64,000 nt of DNA from Sphingomonas gei (GTDB lineage: Bacteria > Pseudomonadota > Alphaproteobacteria > Sphingomonadales > Sphingomonadaceae), in contig NZ_SRXT01000004.1 in NCBI RefSeq assembly GCF_004792685.1, positions 62,001 through 126,000 of the forward strand. The letters are read 5' to 3'. Made by a program: the position numbers and the translations under genes. The notes under the pieces were generated by a model that worked only from the letters and a program-made list of their open reading frames with translations, was not told the DNA's origin and ran no database searches. Shown in pieces: positions 48,486 through 57,720 of this stretch (its first letter is position 1; each line of letters starts with the position of its first letter).

Positions 48486-51362
48486 TTAATTGAACTGCTT
48501 GCGGACGCTGAGCCGCACCACCCGTCCGACGCTGTCAAGGAGGTTGGGCTGGTACGCCCGCGGCGTCTCGCCGGTCGCATCGGTGACACGCCGGCGCGAA
48601 TCGAACAGATTGTCGATGCGGAAGCTGACCCGTGTGCCGCGCAGCCACGGATGCGCGAGCAACAGGCTCTGCTGCTGGTTCATATCGACCTGCGCGGTCA
48701 GATTGATCTTCGCCAGGCTGCCGAAGTTGAGCCGCTCGGCGCTGCCGAGCACCCCGGTCGCGACTTCGGTGCCGCTTTCCCAGCTGCCCCCCAACCGGAA
48801 GCGGAGGCCGTCGCGGCTGATGCCGCTGTCGACTTCGATCCGGTGCGCCGGAGTGCCGCCGTTACTGCCCTTGGCCTGGCCGTTCAGATAGTCGAGCGCA
48901 GGCAGGCCGGCGCGGATCACGCGCTCATCCTTGAACACCCAAGTGTGGTAGACGCTCAATTGGAGGATGTTGCCACCCCCGCCGCCACCGCGACCGCCAA
49001 AGCCGCGACCGCCGCCGCCCCCACCGAAGCGACCGCCGCCACCCGGCCCGCGATCGGCGCCTTCGCCGGGGGCCGCACCCTGCGGTTGGGGCTGGGCCGA
49101 ACCCTGGCCCTGCGGCTGGGCCTGACCGGGCGCCTGCCCGCGCTGGCGGCCCTGATTGCCGCCGAAGATGCTCTGCTGGCCGAGCCGGCGGAATTGCTCC
49201 ATCTGGGCGGTCATTTCGGGCGGCAGCGGCTGGCCGGTGCGCCGCGACTCTTCCATCGCCTTCTGGAATGCAGTGCGGCGCGCCTGATTGCGCTTTGCCA
49301 AAGGCGAGGAGATCGGCAGGAACAGATTGAACCCCCAGCGCAGCTCGGAATGGTCTTCGCGCGCGAAATTGACCGGGCGATAGTCGATGCTGAGCAGTTC
49401 GCCATCGGCGTCGCGAACGAAGCGATCGGGGAACGCCGCCTCGATCTCGGCGGTGGCGCCGGGCAGGTTTCGCGCGGTGTCGCGGTAGCGCTGGTTGGTA
49501 TAGGTCGCGCTGAGGTTGAGATTGGTATCGGCCAGCGGCCGGAGGTTGAGCCCGGCCTTGAACACGTCCCGGCGGTCCGCGCGCAATGCCGAATTGCCGC
49601 CGGTGATCGTGGTGATGTCGACGCTTTCGCCGCGGACATAATCGAAGATGCGGACATTGGGGGTGGTGATCACCGGATCGCCGAGCTGGCTGGAGCCGGG
49701 GGCGTTGCGGTCCTTCGTCCAGCTGACCAATGCGCGGATCTGGTTGATCGGCGACCAGTTGAAGCCATAGCCGGTGGCGACGAGACGGCCGAAGTCGGAG
49801 AGCTGCTCGACTTCCATATTGGCGTTGAGCGTCAGATCGCCGATCGCCGCGAGCACGCCGTTGCGCCGGCTCGCGATCGGCACATCCACATTGCCGCGCA
49901 CGCTGGCGCTGTCGCGCGCGATGTCGGCGCGGGTGGCGATCCCGCGGCGGAAGCTGTCGCTCGAGAAATCGCTGGTCTGCCCGCGTATGCGGATGGCGGC
50001 GCGGACGTCGCCGGCGGGAAGCTTGAACAGCGGGCCGTTGGTCAGCATGTCGATCTGGCCGACGCTCGACCGCGATTTGGCGGTGTCGAACGGACGGCTG
50101 CGGATCAGGCTCGGCGCAATCGCCGCGAATGGATTGAAGCCGGGATCGCCGGCGTCGAGCAACGCCTGCATCGCAACCGGATCGATTCCGTTGTCGGTGA
50201 GCGACTCGCTGGTATTGAGGGTGTAATTGCCCTGGAACGACCAGCGCCAGCTGTCCGCCCACGGGGTACCGTCGCCGTCGAGGGTGAGAGCCCCGGTCGC
50301 AGCCCGCGTGCTGCGCGAGCGCGTCAGCGGCACCCCGCCCTCGACATAGCGCGACAGCCGCACGTCCTGCGCGAAGGGCGAGAAGGGATTGCCGGTCGGC
50401 AGGTCGAGCGAGACCCCCGGCAACCCGAGCAGCGACTGGTCCTCGGTCCCGGTCAGTTCGAGCGAAGCAGTCGCGTTGATCTTGGGGGATAGCGGTCGGT
50501 AATAGACGCCCTTCAGGTTCAGCCGCTTCTGCGGGCTCACCAGCGTTCGATAGGCCGTGACGTCGGTGACATTCGGGCCGCCGTTAAAGGCGCCCAAGGG
50601 TTGCGGCCCGCTCGCCGCGGATTCGGGAACCCCGACGACCGTCGGGGGCGTCCCCGGGATCTCGATATTGCCGCGCGTATCGAACAACGAACTGCCGGCG
50701 CGCGACACGCCGCGCTCGCTTTCGAGGATGCCGGAGGACTGGTCGTATTCGGCGTTGATCTCGGTGCGGCTGTCGCGCCGGATCATCGCGAGATTGGCCT
50801 TGGCGTTGGCGCCGGCATTGCCGCCGGCGGTGGGGGTGCGCCCCTCGATCTCGGTGGTGAGCGCCTGGAAGCGGCGGCGCAGCACGACGTTGATCACCTT
50901 CTGGTTGGCGCTGTAGCCATATTTGAGCGCGACTTCCTCGGGCAGGATGTCGAGGCGCTCGATCGCCTCGGTCGGCAAAGTCGCGATCTCGCCCCGGCTA
51001 GACCGGCGGCCGGCGAGCAGGATCACCGGCTGTTCGTCGCCGCGTCCCGAGCTACTGCCGAGCTGCGCCGACAGCGAAGTGAGCAATTCGCTGACGTTCG
51101 AAGCGCCGTACGCGCGGATATCGGCTGGCCCGAGCGTGACTTCGGGCTTGATGTCACCAGGAACCGCACCCGGCACCACGCCGCGCACCACGACGTCCTC
51201 GACCGGCTCTTCGGCCTCGGGCGCCGGAGCTTCCTGAGGCTGGCCCGCAACGGCGGGAGGCGTCTGACCTTGCGGGGCGGCGACCGCCTGATCCTGCGCG
51301 TGCGCCGTCATCGGCAGCGCGCCGACCATCAGCGCACCGATCGCGCATCCCCACTTCACCAT
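48486..51362 (-). CDS. TonB-dependent outer-membrane receptor with Gly/Gln-rich insert
   Basis: A 958-residue protein with a signal peptide (IGALMVGALPMTAHAQ), a plug domain (YGASNVSELLTSLSAQLGSS, then ATLPTEAIERLDILPEEVAL) and a long beta-barrel ending in the aromatic-poor VGRVVRLSVRKQFN. A low-complexity stretch rich in Gln, Gly and Pro (GQAPGQAQPQGQG, then GGGGRFGGGGGGRGFGGRGG) interrupts the barrel near residues 735-800. The start has GGAGTG 6 bases upstream. The substrate cannot be inferred. The neighbours (motB, tRNA) give no hint. Confidence 0.88.
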   Translation of the reverse strand: MVKWGCAIGALMVGALPMTAHAQDQAVAAPQGQTPPAVAGQPQEAPAPEAEEPVEDVVVRGVVPGAVPGDIKPEVTLGPADIRAYGASNVSELLTSLSAQLGSSSGRGDEQPVILLAGRRSSRGEIATLPTEAIERLDILPEEVALKYGYSANQKVINVVLRRRFQALTTEIEGRTPTAGGNAGANAKANLAMIRRDSRTEINAEYDQSSGILESERGVSRAGSSLFDTRGNIEIPGTPPTVVGVPESAASGPQPLGAFNGGPNVTDVTAYRTLVSPQKRLNLKGVYYRPLSPKINATASLELTGTEDQSLLGLPGVSLDLPTGNPFSPFAQDVRLSRYVEGGVPLTRSRSTRAATGALTLDGDGTPWADSWRWSFQGNYTLNTSESLTDNGIDPVAMQALLDAGDPGFNPFAAIAPSLIRSRPFDTAKSRSSVGQIDMLTNGPLFKLPAGDVRAAIRIRGQTSDFSSDSFRRGIATRADIARDSASVRGNVDVPIASRRNGVLAAIGDLTLNANMEVEQLSDFGRLVATGYGFNWSPINQIRALVSWTKDRNAPGSSQLGDPVITTPNVRIFDYVRGESVDITTITGGNSALRADRRDVFKAGLNLRPLADTNLNLSATYTNQRYRDTARNLPGATAEIEAAFPDRFVRDADGELLSIDYRPVNFAREDHSELRWGFNLFLPISSPLAKRNQARRTAFQKAMEESRRTGQPLPPEMTAQMEQFRRLGQQSIFGGNQGRQRGQAPGQAQPQGQGSAQPQPQGAAPGEGADRGPGGGGRFGGGGGGRGFGGRGGGGGGNILQLSVYHTWVFKDERVIRAGLPALDYLNGQAKGSNGGTPAHRIEVDSGISRDGLRFRLGGSWESGTEVATGVLGSAERLNFGSLAKINLTAQVDMNQQQSLLLAHPWLRGTRVSFRIDNLFDSRRRVTDATGETPRAYQPNLLDSVGRVVRLSVRKQFN

Positions 51363-51457
51363 TGCTCACTCCCGACACAGACAGGCACGACCCTGCACGG
51401 GCCGGCATGAACCGCTCGCTACAAGCGACTTGTCGCAAAATTGTGCCAGCTCTGGAG

Positions 51458-51487
51458 AAAATCGGGGCCGCGCCGCGGCGCCCGGGG
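51458..51487 (-). terminator. Possible terminator after tRNA-Leu
   Basis: On the minus strand a very GC-rich hairpin (core GCGCCGCGGCGC) is followed by CGATTTTCT. It begins about 5 bases after the tRNA 3' end, which fits an intrinsic terminator. The T-run is short. Confidence 0.45.
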
Positions 51488-51491
51488 TTTC

Positions 51492-51578
51492 TGGTGCGGT
51501 CGAGAAGACTCGAACTTCCACGGCCTTTCGGCCACAACGACCTCAACGTTGCGCGTCTACCAGTTCCGCCACGACCGC
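51492..51578 (-). tRNA. tRNA-Leu(GAG)
   Basis: An 87-base tRNA with the 3' CCA encoded. The acceptor stem GCGGTCG/CGACCGC is perfect; the D arm is GGCGGAACTGGTAGACGC; the anticodon stem CAACG/CGTTG holds the loop TTGAGGT, anticodon GAG at 51542-51544; a long variable arm (TGGCCGAAAGGCCG), as expected for leucine, precedes the T arm GAAG-TTCGAGT-CTTC. It reads codons CUC and CUU. Confidence 0.96.
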
Positions 51579-51703
51579 ACGTGAAACTCGCCGGGAGGTC
51601 CCCGGCGTCTGGTAAGGCGCGGCCCCTAGCAAAGGCTTTGGGGGCATGCAACCCACCCGAGCACGCTTTCGCCCATTCGCAGTTGCGCCTACACGCGGCG
51701 GCC

Positions 51704-53062
51704 GTGCTGCTCTCCCCCGCCCTGTCCGCCGAGATGCGCCGTATCCTCGTGCTCGCCTGGCCGGTGGTGCTGACCAGTCTCAACTGGACGATCCTCCACG
51801 TCACCGATGTCGCCGTGGTCGGGCTGGTCAGCACTAGCGAGGCCGCGGCCTTGGGCGCGAGCCGATCGCTCACCTTTCCCGGCATCGTCGTGGGGCTCGG
51901 CTGGCTCACCGGCATCCTCGTCTATGTGTCGCGCGCCGACGGCGCCGGCGAATTGCGCGAGACCGGGCGGGTATTTCACCAGGGCATGTTGCTCGCTTTG
52001 ATCCTCGGGCTGACCAGCGGGCTCGCCTTGTTCCTGTGGCCCGAGCCGATGCTGCTCGGGCTGGGCGTCGCGCCCGCAATGGCACCCGCCGCCGCGGATG
52101 TGGTGCAGGTGATGGCGCTTGCTTACCCGTTCCAGCTGATCATCGTCGCGGCGAGCTTCTTCCTCGAAGGCGTCAGCCGGCCGCGACGCGTCACCGTCGT
52201 CAACCTTTCCATCCTGCCGCTCAACGCACTCCTCGCCTGGGTGCTGGCGACCGGCCAGCTGGGGCTGCCGGTGATGGGCGCAGTCGGCGCGGCGCTGGCG
52301 ACGGCGATCGCTTCGGCGCTCGGCGCGGTCGGCATGGTCGTCGCGGCGTGGACGCTGCCGCGCGCCGGCCCACGCGGGATCCAGGACCTCAGCGAGCTGG
52401 GCAGCCGTGAATCTTGGGCGGGTGCCTTCAGGCTGGCGCGGTTCGGACTGGTGCCGGCGATCGCCTCCGGGCTCGAGCTGGTCGGCTTCGCGATCCTGAT
52501 CGCGCTTTCCACGCGGATCGACGCGGCGACGGCGCATGCCTTCCAGATCGTCTTCTCGATCCACAACGTCACCTTCGCAGTGGCGCTCGGGCTCGGCTCT
52601 GCCGCCGGCGTCCGGGTCGGCAACGCAATGGGCGAAGGCGTGCCCGAACAGGCGGGACGGCGGACCGCGATCGCCGCGATGCTGGCGGCATTGGCGACGG
52701 GACTATTGTCGCTGCTGCTGATCGTGCTGGCGCTGCCGGTGGTGATGGTCTTCCCGGCGACCGAGCCGGTCCACCGCCTCGCCGCGGCGATGCTGGTGCT
52801 ATGGGCGCCGTTCATCCTGTTCGACGGGGTGCAGGTGGTGTTCGTCTATGCTTTGCGCTCGCTGGGCGACCAGGTAGTGGCGGGCGTGAACGGCATCATC
52901 GCATTCTTCGTCATCACCGGCGGGCTGGGCGTATTGCTGGTCCATGGTGGCTATGGGCCGAACGGACTGGTGCTGGCCTCGGGCCTCGGAATGGTCGCGG
53001 CCGCCTTGCTCCACGGCCTGCGGCTCGGCTGGGTCAGCCGCCGATTTCGCTTGCGAAGCTGA
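51704..53062 (+). CDS. MATE-family efflux transporter
   Basis: A membrane protein of about 452 residues with 12 hydrophobic segments and MATE patterns ([20 protein letters not shown] near the N-terminus, [20 protein letters not shown] after the midpoint). It exports drugs or cations in exchange for Na+ or H+; the substrate is unknown. GTG at 51704 is chosen because residues from it ([19 protein letters not shown]) resemble the usual amphipathic start; ATG at 51734 is the alternative. Neither has a clear ribosome site. Its end overlaps the convergent next gene by 29 bases. Confidence 0.88.
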   Translation: MLLSPALSAEMRRILVLAWPVVLTSLNWTILHVTDVAVVGLVSTSEAAALGASRSLTFPGIVVGLGWLTGILVYVSRADGAGELRETGRVFHQGMLLALILGLTSGLALFLWPEPMLLGLGVAPAMAPAAADVVQVMALAYPFQLIIVAASFFLEGVSRPRRVTVVNLSILPLNALLAWVLATGQLGLPVMGAVGAALATAIASALGAVGMVVAAWTLPRAGPRGIQDLSELGSRESWAGAFRLARFGLVPAIASGLELVGFAILIALSTRIDAATAHAFQIVFSIHNVTFAVALGLGSAAGVRVGNAMGEGVPEQAGRRTAIAAMLAALATGLLSLLLIVLALPVVMVFPATEPVHRLAAAMLVLWAPFILFDGVQVVFVYALRSLGDQVVAGVNGIIAFFVITGGLGVLLVHGGYGPNGLVLASGLGMVAAALLHGLRLGWVSRRFRLRS

Positions 53063-53837
53063 GTTCGACGACCTTGGCATTGCGCGGCACGTCGAGCTTG
53101 GCGCCGGTGAAGTCGAGCGAACCCTTGGGCCCCAGCGCACGATTCTCCGGGTTGATCCGCCAGCTATAGACGAGCTGGTCGGCGCCATCGCGCAATTCGA
53201 CGCGGATGTCGGGAATGTGCTGTTGCTCGCCGGTCGGGTTAATCACCTTGCCCGACACCACGAACGCTTCGCTGCCATTGGGCATCGGCCGCAATTCGAC
53301 GCTCTTGTCGGTGAAGCGCAAAGGCGTCTCCGCCTCGCGCCCAACGCCGAGACCCAGTTGCGCAGCAATGCTGGGGGCACCCGAATAGAGGATCGCGCCG
53401 GTGCCGAGCAGCATCGAAACCCCCGCGACCACTGCCGCGGCGGTCCAGCGCTTCGCCGGATTGCGGCGCGGCTTGAACCGCGGCGGCGGCGCGAACGGAT
53501 CGTATTCGGGGGGCGCATTGGCGAGCGGGTCTTCGTAGACGCGTGGTGCGGGGGGCTCGACACGCGCCGTGCGTGGCGCCGAGCGTGGCGCCTCCAGCAC
53601 CTCTCCGGGCGCGGGCGCGGGTCTGGCGACTGCGGCGCGCGGCTCCGGAATCCGGGGCTCGGGAGCCGGGGCCTGACGCGGTTCAGCCGGCGCCGTCCGG
53701 GTGGTGAGGTCCAGAATGGCGGGTGCCTGGAACCAGCTGTGCTTGCAGCTCGCGCACCGCACCGTACGGCCGTCGGCACCGATCGCGCTGTCCGGAACGA
53801 GATATCGCGTGCGGCATTGGCTGCATTCGAGGATCAT
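53034..53837 (-). CDS. MJ0042 zinc-ribbon / DUF3426-type membrane protein
   Basis: A 267-residue protein. The N-terminal zinc ribbon has Cys5, Cys8, Cys28 and Cys31 ([29 protein letters not shown]). A long Pro/Ala/Arg-rich linker, one membrane helix ([20 protein letters not shown]) and an extracytoplasmic DUF3426-like beta domain ([20 protein letters not shown]) follow. Such genes often lie next to ftsEX in sphingomonads. Its role is unknown. It diverges from ftsE, leaving 173 bases between them. Confidence 0.85.
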   Translation of the reverse strand: MILECSQCRTRYLVPDSAIGADGRTVRCASCKHSWFQAPAILDLTTRTAPAEPRQAPAPEPRIPEPRAAVARPAPAPGEVLEAPRSAPRTARVEPPAPRVYEDPLANAPPEYDPFAPPPRFKPRRNPAKRWTAAAVVAGVSMLLGTGAILYSGAPSIAAQLGLGVGREAETPLRFTDKSVELRPMPNGSEAFVVSGKVINPTGEQQHIPDIRVELRDGADQLVYSWRINPENRALGPKGSLDFTGAKLDVPRNAKVVELSFASEIGG

Positions 53838-54010
53838 TGAAACGTCTCACCCGCCCGGCTGCCCACTGGCCAGGTGCGGCGATTCTAGCTGTAACGAATC
53901 GGGCCTACAAGAGTCTCGCTTGAGTCATCTGTGCCGCCATCGCTTGAGCCCGGCGGCGGGCTGTGCGATGCCGTGCGCCACCCCAAGCAAGGAGCGGCCG
54001 GCGCCCGCGA

Positions 54011-54712
54011 ATGGCCAATATCGTCCAGTTCGAGAATGTCGGCTTGCGCTATGGCACGGGATCCGAGACCCTCTCGGACGTCAGCTTCACGCTCAAGAGC
54101 GGATCCTTTTATTTCCTGACCGGGCCCTCCGGCGCGGGCAAGACCTCTTTGCTCAAACTGCTCTACCTCGCTCAGCGGCCCTCGCGCGGGGTAATCCGGC
54201 TGTTCGGCGAGGATGCCGGCGCACTGCCGCGCCAGCGGCTTCCGGGCTTCCGGCGGCGGATCGGCGTCGTCTTCCAGGATTTCCGGCTGGTCCCGCACCT
54301 TTCCGCTTATGACAATATCGCGCTGCCGCTGCGCGTCGCCGGGGTGCAGGAGAGCGATGTCGAGGCGCCGGTGCGCGAGATGCTCGCCTGGGTGGGGCTC
54401 ACCGAACGCGCGCGCGCCAAGCCGCCGACCTTGTCGGGCGGCGAGCAGCAGCGCATCGCGATCGCGCGCGCCGTGATCGCCCGGCCCGAACTGCTCGTCG
54501 CCGACGAGCCGACCGGAAACGTCGATCCGGAGATGGCCGAGCGGCTGCTCTATCTGTTCGAATCGCTCAACCGGCTCGGCACCAGCGTCGTCGTCGCGAC
54601 GCACGACTTTCACTTGCTCCATCGCATCCCCAACGCGCAGATGATGCGGATCGAGCATGGCCGGCTCAGCGACCCCACCGGCGTGCTGCGCAATCCGCCG
54701 GGCGAATCATGA
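54011..54712 (+). CDS. ftsE: Cell division ATP-binding protein FtsE
   Basis: A 233-residue ABC ATPase. Walker A GPSGAGKT is at residues 38-45, the signature LSGGEQQR at 141-148 and Walker B with DEPTGN at 165-170. With FtsX it controls cell-wall hydrolases at the division site. The ATG at 54011 gives the usual N-terminus (MANIVQFENVGLRYG); the only purine-rich site, AAGGAG, is unusually far upstream (about 17 bases). The stop overlaps the ftsX start. Confidence 0.95.
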   Translation: MANIVQFENVGLRYGTGSETLSDVSFTLKSGSFYFLTGPSGAGKTSLLKLLYLAQRPSRGVIRLFGEDAGALPRQRLPGFRRRIGVVFQDFRLVPHLSAYDNIALPLRVAGVQESDVEAPVREMLAWVGLTERARAKPPTLSGGEQQRIAIARAVIARPELLVADEPTGNVDPEMAERLLYLFESLNRLGTSVVVATHDFHLLHRIPNAQMMRIEHGRLSDPTGVLRNPPGES

Positions 54713-55593
54713 TTCTCGGCCTCCATCCCCACGCCTCCGAGCGGCGGCTGCTCGACGATGGCCAGCCGACCCGCGCGATGACGTGGATCATGGCGATCAT
54801 GCTGTTCCTCACCGTGCTCGCCGGTGCGCTGGGGCTCGGCATGTTCGGCGCGACCGCGCAGCTCGACCGCGCGCTTTCGGGCCGGCTGACGGTGCAGATC
54901 GTCGAGCCGATCGCGAGCCTGCGCGACAGTCAGGCGGGAGCCATGGTCGGTACGCTCGCCAAGCTTCCCGGCGTGACGCGCGTGCGTGAAGTCGATCGCG
55001 CGCATCTCGCGCAGTTGCTCAAGCCCTGGCTCGGCGATGCCGGGCTGGATCCTGATCTGCCGATGCCGGCGATGATCGACGTCGAGGCGGCGGGAGCGGA
55101 TTTCGCCACGATCGAGCAGGCGGCGCGGCGGATTGCGCCGGCCGCGCGCGTCGACCGCCACGCGCAATGGCTGTCGCCGGTGCGCGACTTCCTGTCGTCG
55201 ATGAGCTGGCTCGCGGTGAGCCTGATGCTGCTGATCGCGGGCGCCACCGCCGCGGTCGTGCTGCTTGCCGCACGCGCGGGGCTGGACACGCACCGCGACA
55301 CGATCGATGTGCTCCACATGCTGGGTTCGACCGACGTCCAGATTGCCCGCCTGTTCCAGCGTCGGATCGCCTTCGACACGTTGCTCGGCGGGATTGCCGG
55401 CACCGCCGCGGCGCTCACGCTCGTCTGGTTCCTGCAGGGGCGGCTGAGCGCGGTCGGCTCGGAGATGCTGGGCGGCGTCGCGCTCCAGCGGCGCGACTGG
55501 TTCCTGCTGCTACTCCTGCCGCTCGGTTTCGCCTTGCTGTCGACGCTCGCGGCGCGCGTCGCGGTGCTGCGCACGCTGGGCCAGCGGCTGTGA
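54709..55593 (+). CDS. ftsX: Cell division membrane protein FtsX
   Basis: A 294-residue permease-like protein with four membrane helices: one near residues 25-47, a large extracytoplasmic loop (TRVREVDRAHLAQLLKPWLG), then three near the C-terminus. The pattern DTIDVLHMLGSTDVQIARLF is typical of FtsX. It has an ATGA overlap with ftsE and a GTGA overlap with the next gene. Confidence 0.93.
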   Translation: MILGLHPHASERRLLDDGQPTRAMTWIMAIMLFLTVLAGALGLGMFGATAQLDRALSGRLTVQIVEPIASLRDSQAGAMVGTLAKLPGVTRVREVDRAHLAQLLKPWLGDAGLDPDLPMPAMIDVEAAGADFATIEQAARRIAPAARVDRHAQWLSPVRDFLSSMSWLAVSLMLLIAGATAAVVLLAARAGLDTHRDTIDVLHMLGSTDVQIARLFQRRIAFDTLLGGIAGTAAALTLVWFLQGRLSAVGSEMLGGVALQRRDWFLLLLLPLGFALLSTLAARVAVLRTLGQRL

Positions 55594-56132
55594 TCTGGCG
55601 CACCTGCCTGTTGCTGCTCGTCGCATGGGCGCTGGGCTTCGCCTTGTTCCTGCTGTCGCTCGGCAAGCCGCTCGACGGCCGCAAGACCGACGCGATCGTC
55701 GTGCTCACCGGCGGCTCGGGGCGGATCGACCGCGGCCTCGTCGTGCTTCGCGCCGGCGATGCGAAGCGGATGCTGGTGAGCGGAGTCGACCCCGATGTCC
55801 GCCCGGTCGAGTTCGCGGTGCAGTTCAAGATCGATCGCAAGCTGATGGCATGCTGCATCGATCTCGGCTGGCAGGCAGTCGACACGCGTTCGAATGCCGA
55901 AGAGACGATGAAATGGGTGCGTAAGCACGGTTTCCGATCGGTGCGGCTGGTGACCACCGACTGGCACATGCCGCGCGCGCGAATGGAGCTGGCGAGCGCG
56001 CTGGGCGGCGATGTCGACGTGGTCGGGGATGCCGTGCGCAGCGGCCCCAACAGCCCCGGCTGGCGGGTGCTGTTCCGCGAATATCACAAATATCTGGTGC
56101 GGCGGATCGCCTTGTGGATCGGCGCCGGCTGA
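55590..56132 (+). CDS. YdcF/ElyC-family (DUF218) envelope protein
   Basis: A 180-residue protein with one N-terminal membrane helix (LLLLVAWALGFALFLLSLGK) and a DUF218 domain: DAIVVLTGGSGRIDRGLVVL, then DTRSNAEETMKWVRKHGFRS and LVTTDWHMPRARMEL. Relatives such as ElyC affect lipid-carrier metabolism and peptidoglycan. The start is GTG overlapping the ftsX stop; the longer frame upstream lies within ftsX. The stop shares a base with the plsC ATG. Confidence 0.88.
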   Translation: MIWRTCLLLLVAWALGFALFLLSLGKPLDGRKTDAIVVLTGGSGRIDRGLVVLRAGDAKRMLVSGVDPDVRPVEFAVQFKIDRKLMACCIDLGWQAVDTRSNAEETMKWVRKHGFRSVRLVTTDWHMPRARMELASALGGDVDVVGDAVRSGPNSPGWRVLFREYHKYLVRRIALWIGAG

Positions 56133-56815
56133 TGGGCCGGGTTCGCACGATCGTGTTCAAGAGCGCGTTTTACGGGCTGTCGGTGGCGATCGTGCTGCTC
56201 GCGCCGGTGACGGCGTTGTTCGGCCAGCGCGCATTTCGCCGCTGGGTGCTGCTGTGGACGCAATATCATGCCTGGTGCGCGCGCAACCTCGCCGGAATCC
56301 GCGTCCGCATAGAGGGGGCGCCGCTGGCCGGCCCCGCGCTCTATGCCTCGAAGCACCAGTCGTTCTTCGAGACCTTCGAACTGGTCCGCATGCTCGATGC
56401 GCCGGCGGTGGTGATGCGTCAGGAATATGCCCGCATCCCGGTGTGGGGCTGGGCGGCACGGCGCTACGGCATCATCATCATCGACCGCAGCGGATCGGCG
56501 GCGGCGCTGCGCCAGATGATGCGCGAAGCCAAAGCGGCGGGTGCGGCGGGCCGTTCGGTGGTCCTGTTCCCCGAAGGCACCCGCTCGGCGATGGGGGAAA
56601 CCCCACCGGTGCTGTCGGGGCTCGCCGGCCTCTACCGCGCGGTCGGCCGACCGGTGGTGCCGATCGCGCTCGACACCGCACGGGTATGGCCGAAGCATGG
56701 CCCGATGCGGCCGGGGCTGGTGACGTTCCGGTTCGGCGAACCGATACCGGCAGGGCTGAAGCGCAACGAGATCGAAAGCCTGGTCCACCGCGAAATCAAC
56801 GCGCTGAACGGCTAA
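56132..56815 (+). CDS. plsC: 1-acyl-sn-glycerol-3-phosphate acyltransferase (PlsC family)
   Basis: A 227-residue membrane-bound acyltransferase that makes phosphatidic acid. The catalytic box reads HQSFFE (His75 to Glu80), so the usual HxxxxD is HxxxxE here; I recall the same box in alphaproteobacterial relatives. The substrate motif FPEGTRS is at residues 146-152. The ATG at 56132 (TGATG with the previous stop) is preferred over a GTG at 56114. Its stop overlaps the stop of the convergent tyrC gene. Confidence 0.9.
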   Translation: MGRVRTIVFKSAFYGLSVAIVLLAPVTALFGQRAFRRWVLLWTQYHAWCARNLAGIRVRIEGAPLAGPALYASKHQSFFETFELVRMLDAPAVVMRQEYARIPVWGWAARRYGIIIIDRSGSAAALRQMMREAKAAGAAGRSVVLFPEGTRSAMGETPPVLSGLAGLYRAVGRPVVPIALDTARVWPKHGPMRPGLVTFRFGEPIPAGLKRNEIESLVHREINALNG

Positions 56816-57720
56816 TCGTGCGAGCGGCCGAAATCGGGGCGGGCATCGTCCTGGCCCGAATCGATGACCGAGCGGCGAACGGCGCGGGTGCGCGAGAACA
56901 AGTCGAACAATTCGTCGCCCTTGCCCCAGCGGATCGCACGCTGGAGCGCGGTGAGATCCTCCGAGAAGCGCTGGAGCATGTCGAGCACCGCTTCGCGATT
57001 GGCGAGAAACACGTCGCGCCACATCGTCGGATCCGAGGCGGCGATCCGGGTGAAATCGCGGAACCCGCCCGCCGAATATTTGATGACTTCGGACGCAGTC
57101 ACTTCCTCGAGGTCCGAGGCGGTGCCGACGATGGTATAGGCGATCAGATGCGGCAAATGGCTGGTCACCGCGAGCACGCGATCGTGATGCGCGGGCTCCA
57201 TGGTCTCGACTTCGGCACCAAGCCGGCGCCAGAATTCGAGCACGCGCTCGATCGCGATGCCCGGCGTGCCCTCGGGCGGGGTGACGATGCACCAGCGATG
57301 GTGGAACAGCGATGCAAAGCCCGCCTCGGGCCCGCTATTCTCGGTTCCCGCCACCGGATGCGCCGGCACGAACACTGCTTCGGGCAGCGCCGCCCGCACT
57401 GCCTCAATCACGCTTTCCTTGCACGAGCCGACATCGCTGAGGATCGCATCGGCAGGGAGATCCGCCGCGATCTCCGCCGCGACGACGCCCATCGCGCCGA
57501 CCGGAACGCAGAGCACCACCAGATCGGCGTCGATCACGGCAGTGCCCGCGGTATCGGCGACATCGTCGCACAGATCGATCCGGACGGCGGTTTCGCGCAC
57601 CGAAGGATCGGCGTCGAAACCCGTCACGCGGACGCTCGGCATGTGCTGCCGCACCGCGCGGGCGATCGACGAACCGATCAGCCCGAGCCCGATGACGGTG
57701 ACGCGGCTGAACGGCAGCAT
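56812..57720 (-). CDS. tyrC: Prephenate (or arogenate) dehydrogenase
   Basis: A 302-residue tyrosine-pathway enzyme. A Rossmann motif VIGLGLIGSSIARAV begins at residue 9, and the catalytic-region motif PAHPVAGTENSG lies near residue 120; the C-terminal half is the helical dimer domain (EVTASEVIKYSAGGFRDFTR). No ACT domain follows. The ATG at 57720 shares a base with the hisC stop. Whether prephenate or arogenate is used cannot be told from sequence. The longer frame to 57981 runs through hisC. Confidence 0.92.
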   Translation of the reverse strand: MLPFSRVTVIGLGLIGSSIARAVRQHMPSVRVTGFDADPSVRETAVRIDLCDDVADTAGTAVIDADLVVLCVPVGAMGVVAAEIAADLPADAILSDVGSCKESVIEAVRAALPEAVFVPAHPVAGTENSGPEAGFASLFHHRWCIVTPPEGTPGIAIERVLEFWRRLGAEVETMEPAHHDRVLAVTSHLPHLIAYTIVGTASDLEEVTASEVIKYSAGGFRDFTRIAASDPTMWRDVFLANREAVLDMLQRFSEDLTALQRAIRWGKGDELFDLFSRTRAVRRSVIDSGQDDARPDFGRSHD

